Assembly (NCBI GenBank): GCA_041398825.1
Contig: JAWKTX010000011.1
Location: 204,493-268,492 of the forward strand
DNA: 64,000 nt
Source: Planctomycetaceae bacterium
Lineage (GTDB): Bacteria > Planctomycetota > Planctomycetia > Planctomycetales > Planctomycetaceae
Direction of reading: 5' to 3'
Notes under the pieces: generated by a model
Seen by the model: the letters and a program-made list of their open reading frames with translations, nothing else
Told to the model about the DNA's origin: nothing
Database searches by the model: none
Program-made: the position numbers and the translations under genes
Shown: in pieces, positions 60,880 through 64,000 of the stretch
Position numbering within the stretch: position 1 is the stretch's first letter
Layout: each line of letters begins with the position of its first letter

Positions 60880-62244
60880 TCATTCCGCCTGATTCTCCAG
60901 CATAAGTTGACCCGCGAGAACATGTTTACACGGCCCTCGCGTCTCCTGATGCTTGTTGTACCAGGGACACGTGCACTTGAATGATTCATCCGAACGAATC
61001 TCGACACGATGTTCAACCCCCGAACTGTCCACTCGAATCTCTGCCAGAGCGGGCGTCATTCGAGTGATTCGTACGCTGCCCGACTCCATCAGTTTTCGTG
61101 CGGCCAGCAGTCGCGGCTGCTGCTTTTCCACCTGCGAAATATCAAACGGCATTTCGCGATGAAAATACGCTCTCTCACTCAGATCATAGCCGACGTTTCC
61201 GCGAGTCCCCAAAGTCTGAAGCACCGCGCGGATCACGGGAGCCTGCAATTTCAGGGATCGGGCTAACTTCACTTCGTCAACGACGGATTGCCACTTCAAC
61301 CTGACCTTCACCTTCGGAAGGACGGTGCGATCAACCGAAGCCAGGGACGTCAGAGCCTGACCTTCGCCCGAGAATCCGCGCCAAACTTCCGGGCTCAGAA
61401 CCAAATGAAATCTGCTGTCCCCAAAATCCAGCACCCAGCCTGAGGCAGCTGTCGCGTTGTCAGCAAATACCTTTAGCGACTCAGCATCTTTTGCAATGGT
61501 TTCCAGAACCCGAAGTCTTTCCAGGCCACCAACTCGCACACCGTTTGCCGAATCCGTCTGAGACAAACGCAGTCCCGACCCGGCACTGGTGACGAATGTC
61601 GCACGACGATGCGTCTGCATGCGAGGTAATGAGCGAAAGAACTTCAGCGAATGCAGCCCCGAAAGCTCATGAACCAGTTCCATCCGGCTCTGCACCGTCT
61701 GCACTTCAACAAAGCCTTTCATCCATCGAATTGGTAGTCGAACCTTTTTCTCAACGACATCTCCGGATTCCTTCTTCAGAACCAACTGGTCATTTCCAAT
61801 CGCCAGACCAATCTGATCCCCGCGACGCACCTTTGCCAGCGCCGAAAGCATCGGAGCGTTGAAATCCACATTGGTGGTCCCGCGACCTTTAATCTCTCCC
61901 TGGAATGATGGCTTCAGAAAATCCGCGCGAACGTAAACCCCGCAACAAGCGGAAAAACCTTCGAATCTCAAGCGATCATCATTCGCTGTGACTACCGGAT
62001 CCGACTCTGCCACAATGCGCGACAACATCGCTGCAGGCATATGAAACCGCGACTTCACAATTTGGGTTACCGCACGAAGTAGCCCTGCGGCACGCTGGGG
62101 ATTTGTGAGCTGCCCTTCAAAGAACCAGCCACTGGCGTCTTTGCCCTCCCGAAACGTTGCGAGTCGCAATGTCCGCAAGCTGCCTTTTGTTGTCAGGCCT
62201 GAGGCAAACGGATATCGAAACGTATACTGTGATGCAACGGTCAT
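60880..62244 (-). CDS. SWIM zinc-finger protein
   Basis: A 454-residue protein whose C-terminus carries the SWIM zinc site, FKCTCPWYNKHQETRGPCKHVLAG (CxC...CxH), after a domain with VRITRMTPALAEIRVDSSG. The rest is largely beta/alpha without other motif (SRFHLVLSPEVWRGFSGEG). In other bacteria such proteins are encoded with AAA, VWA and HEAT-like partners in an uncharacterised system; here only the large helical protein is adjacent. It is the first gene of a two-gene operon. Confidence 0.85.
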   Translation of the reverse strand: MTVASQYTFRYPFASGLTTKGSLRTLRLATFREGKDASGWFFEGQLTNPQRAAGLLRAVTQIVKSRFHMPAAMLSRIVAESDPVVTANDDRLRFEGFSACCGVYVRADFLKPSFQGEIKGRGTTNVDFNAPMLSALAKVRRGDQIGLAIGNDQLVLKKESGDVVEKKVRLPIRWMKGFVEVQTVQSRMELVHELSGLHSLKFFRSLPRMQTHRRATFVTSAGSGLRLSQTDSANGVRVGGLERLRVLETIAKDAESLKVFADNATAASGWVLDFGDSRFHLVLSPEVWRGFSGEGQALTSLASVDRTVLPKVKVRLKWQSVVDEVKLARSLKLQAPVIRAVLQTLGTRGNVGYDLSERAYFHREMPFDISQVEKQQPRLLAARKLMESGSVRITRMTPALAEIRVDSSGVEHRVEIRSDESFKCTCPWYNKHQETRGPCKHVLAGQLMLENQAE

Positions 62245-62369
62245 GACAGTCTCGATTCCCTACTTCCCAATGCTTCAGATCCGCTGCTAATGCTGTAGAG
62301 CCAGCCAGTGTAACCGCAACGGCCATCGTGCGCAACGGACATCGCCTGCAAAGATCATCCACCGGACAA

Positions 62370-63953
62370 TCAACGAATGGGGTCCACAACGCGGTATGAA
62401 CCATCGTGGTGAATCCACGGTTCAGGATTATCAACACGCCCAAGGTCACGGCATCCCGGACCAATTGTGGTGACACCCAGATCCGTTTCCGTTGCGCTGA
62501 TCAGAGCTTCGATCTCTGCGACAACCCCGGGATGATCAGAATAAACGTTGTTCGATTCCGCGATATCTGCTGCCAGATCGTACAGACAGCGTTCTGCAGG
62601 CGGAGCGGCAGAATTCCGATTCACCGCCTTTCGCTTTCCTTCACTCGCGGAACGCCCCGTGCCGAGATGAAGTTTCCATTTCCCCATTCGAACCGCTTCC
62701 AGCTGAAAGCCGCGATAATAGTAGAAGGTCTCATGCCCCGCAGCGTCTGGATCACCCGCAAGAAGTGGCCAGATATTCTTTCCATCAAGTTTCCGATCAT
62801 CTGCAATTGCAGCACCCGCCACGTGCGACAGCGTCGGAAGCAGGTCAATCATGCCGGTAACGGCGTCCGTTGATGTGTTGGCGGGAATCTTTCCCGGCCA
62901 CCATGCAATTGTTGGAACGCGCATGCCACCCTCCCAGGTGGAAGCCTTAAATCCTCGAAGCGGGTAATTCGACCCCCGCGAAGTTCCTCCGTTGTCTGAG
63001 GTGAAAATTACCAGAGTATTCTGGTCCAGTTTCAACTCCCGAAGTGTGTCCAGTATCTGTCCAACACTCCAGTCGACCTCTTCAACCCAGTCGCTGTAAT
63101 AACCATGAGGCGATTTGCCCGCCCAGGTTTTCCCCGGATAGATCGGAAAATGAACAGCACTCTGTGGCAGGTACAGGAAGAAGGGCTTGTCCTGATGTGC
63201 TCGAATGAATTTCACGGCCGCCGTTGTGTAGGTTTCAACGATAGCCTGCTGCTCATCCTGCCTGACTCGGGCGACCACCTTCAGGTCTTCCACAAGCGGT
63301 AGCGGTGGCTGCTGATTCCCCTTCAACCCCGTTTCATTCGCACCATGATTCGCAATCAGCGCCGGGCTCGGAGGCTTCACATCGGGAATTGGCTTTCCCA
63401 GATCGCTCTTGGATCCATCTGCCGCCGTACCCATATCATTGGAATAGGGAATTCCAAGGTAAGAATCAAAACCCTGACTCGTCGGCATGAATTCCGGCTG
63501 GTCACCCAGATGCCACTTTCCAATGCAGGCCGTGGCATAGCCAGCATCGTGAAGTACATCAGCAATCGTTACTTCTTCAGGATGAAGCCCGACCGCACCA
63601 GAAGGGAACAATACACCAGGAATCGGCAGCACGCGCTTGGAGTAGCAACCCGTCATCAGACTGGCTCGCGACGGAGAACAAACAGGGGCAGCATAAAAGC
63701 TTGTCAGCTTCCGGCCTTCTGCTGCCATTCGATCCAGATGAGGCGTTCGATTCTTCTCGGATCCGAATGGTCCGATATCAGCGTAGCCCAGATCATCAAT
63801 CGAGATGACAACCACGTTCGGCTTGTCTGCGAATGTGGAATTGCATGTGGCTCCCGCCAGCCATAATGCGGCGAAGCTGACACCGAACAGTAGTCTGTGC
63901 ACGATTTCAAACCTGTCAAAGAGAGGAACACTGGCATCGCGTCCGGCCGACAC
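62370..63953 (-). CDS. Secreted sulfatase (arylsulfatase family)
   Basis: Hydrolyses sulfate esters, typically on algal polysaccharides. The 527-residue protein has a signal peptide (HRLLFGVSFAALWLAGATC), then PNVVVISIDDLGYADIGPFG (metal site), the formylglycine motif CSPSRASLMTG in AAPVCSPSRASLM, GKWHLGD, FFLYLPQSAVHFPIYPGKTWAG and VIFTSDNGGTSRGSNYPLRGFKASTWEGG. The Cys in CSPSR needs an anaerobic or FGE-type maturase encoded elsewhere. Sulfatases are very numerous in marine planctomycetes. Confidence 0.95.
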   Translation of the reverse strand: MSAGRDASVPLFDRFEIVHRLLFGVSFAALWLAGATCNSTFADKPNVVVISIDDLGYADIGPFGSEKNRTPHLDRMAAEGRKLTSFYAAPVCSPSRASLMTGCYSKRVLPIPGVLFPSGAVGLHPEEVTIADVLHDAGYATACIGKWHLGDQPEFMPTSQGFDSYLGIPYSNDMGTAADGSKSDLGKPIPDVKPPSPALIANHGANETGLKGNQQPPLPLVEDLKVVARVRQDEQQAIVETYTTAAVKFIRAHQDKPFFLYLPQSAVHFPIYPGKTWAGKSPHGYYSDWVEEVDWSVGQILDTLRELKLDQNTLVIFTSDNGGTSRGSNYPLRGFKASTWEGGMRVPTIAWWPGKIPANTSTDAVTGMIDLLPTLSHVAGAAIADDRKLDGKNIWPLLAGDPDAAGHETFYYYRGFQLEAVRMGKWKLHLGTGRSASEGKRKAVNRNSAAPPAERCLYDLAADIAESNNVYSDHPGVVAEIEALISATETDLGVTTIGPGCRDLGRVDNPEPWIHHDGSYRVVDPIR

Positions 63954-64000
63954 ATTCTTCGGAATGGCCCGAGCGCGACTGACGCGGAGACAAACGATAT

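Overview
The window reads as chromosomal DNA of a marine-type planctomycete (Planctomycetota, order Planctomycetales). I infer this from the gene families seen together: a secreted formylglycine sulfatase, a DUF2760 gene with two tandem Hsp70-like genes, a terpenoid-cyclase-repeat protein, a DUF3179-like lipoprotein, glycine-rich PilM-type proteins, and proteins with Ala/Glu/Ser-rich linkers. No rRNA, tRNA, prophage, transposase gene or CRISPR array was recognised. Housekeeping genes (rpsA, cmk, topA, coaD, pdxJ, rsfS) are scattered among accessory genes.

Layout. 0-8.1 kb: tpx, a metal/arsenic-type permease, pdxJ, a redoxin and coaD on the minus strand, two overlapping Hsp20 genes, and rpsA with a clear terminator. 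8.4-13.6 kb: a block that looks like a c-di-GMP-linked exopolysaccharide module. It holds a HlyD-like membrane fusion protein, a receiver-like protein without its catalytic residues joined to cysteine clusters, a GGDEF cyclase, and a processive-type GT2 synthase broken by a one-base frameshift. Two ~97 bp inverted-repeat elements with perfect 4-bp target duplications sit exactly on the stop codons inside this block; a third copy lies at 0.2-0.3 kb. 13.8-22.5 kb: rsfS, an amidohydrolase/beta-lactamase-fold fusion, a YfhO-like membrane protein, an alkene/quinone reductase, a secreted amidase and a probably inactive alpha/beta hydrolase. 22.5-32 kb: a SpoVG with an inserted zinc ribbon, then the DUF2760-Hsp70-Hsp70-unknown chaperone operon and an FkbH-like HAD protein with a cysteine-rich N-terminus.

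32-45.5 kb: topA with a lysine-rich tail, a PpiD/SurA-like membrane protein with a long low-complexity insert, a DUF3179-like lipoprotein, an operon of terpenoid-cyclase-repeat protein, YHS-like lipoprotein and carboxylesterase, then PspA, an AAA ATPase and a small protein. 45.5-53.5 kb (minus strand): a GT4 glycosyltransferase, and upstream of it a three-gene operon led by a PilM-PilN-like fusion. All three proteins of that operon carry glycine-rich tracts with a recurring DMYG/NMYG/EMYG motif. 53.8-64 kb: a GH38-like protein, cmk, a large protein paired with a SWIM zinc-finger protein, and a sulfatase.

The strongest candidates for something undescribed are the glycine-rich PilM-led trio, the MITE family that inserts at stop codons, and the c-di-GMP/GT2 block it has invaded. 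All functional calls are from reading motifs by eye; no database search was possible.
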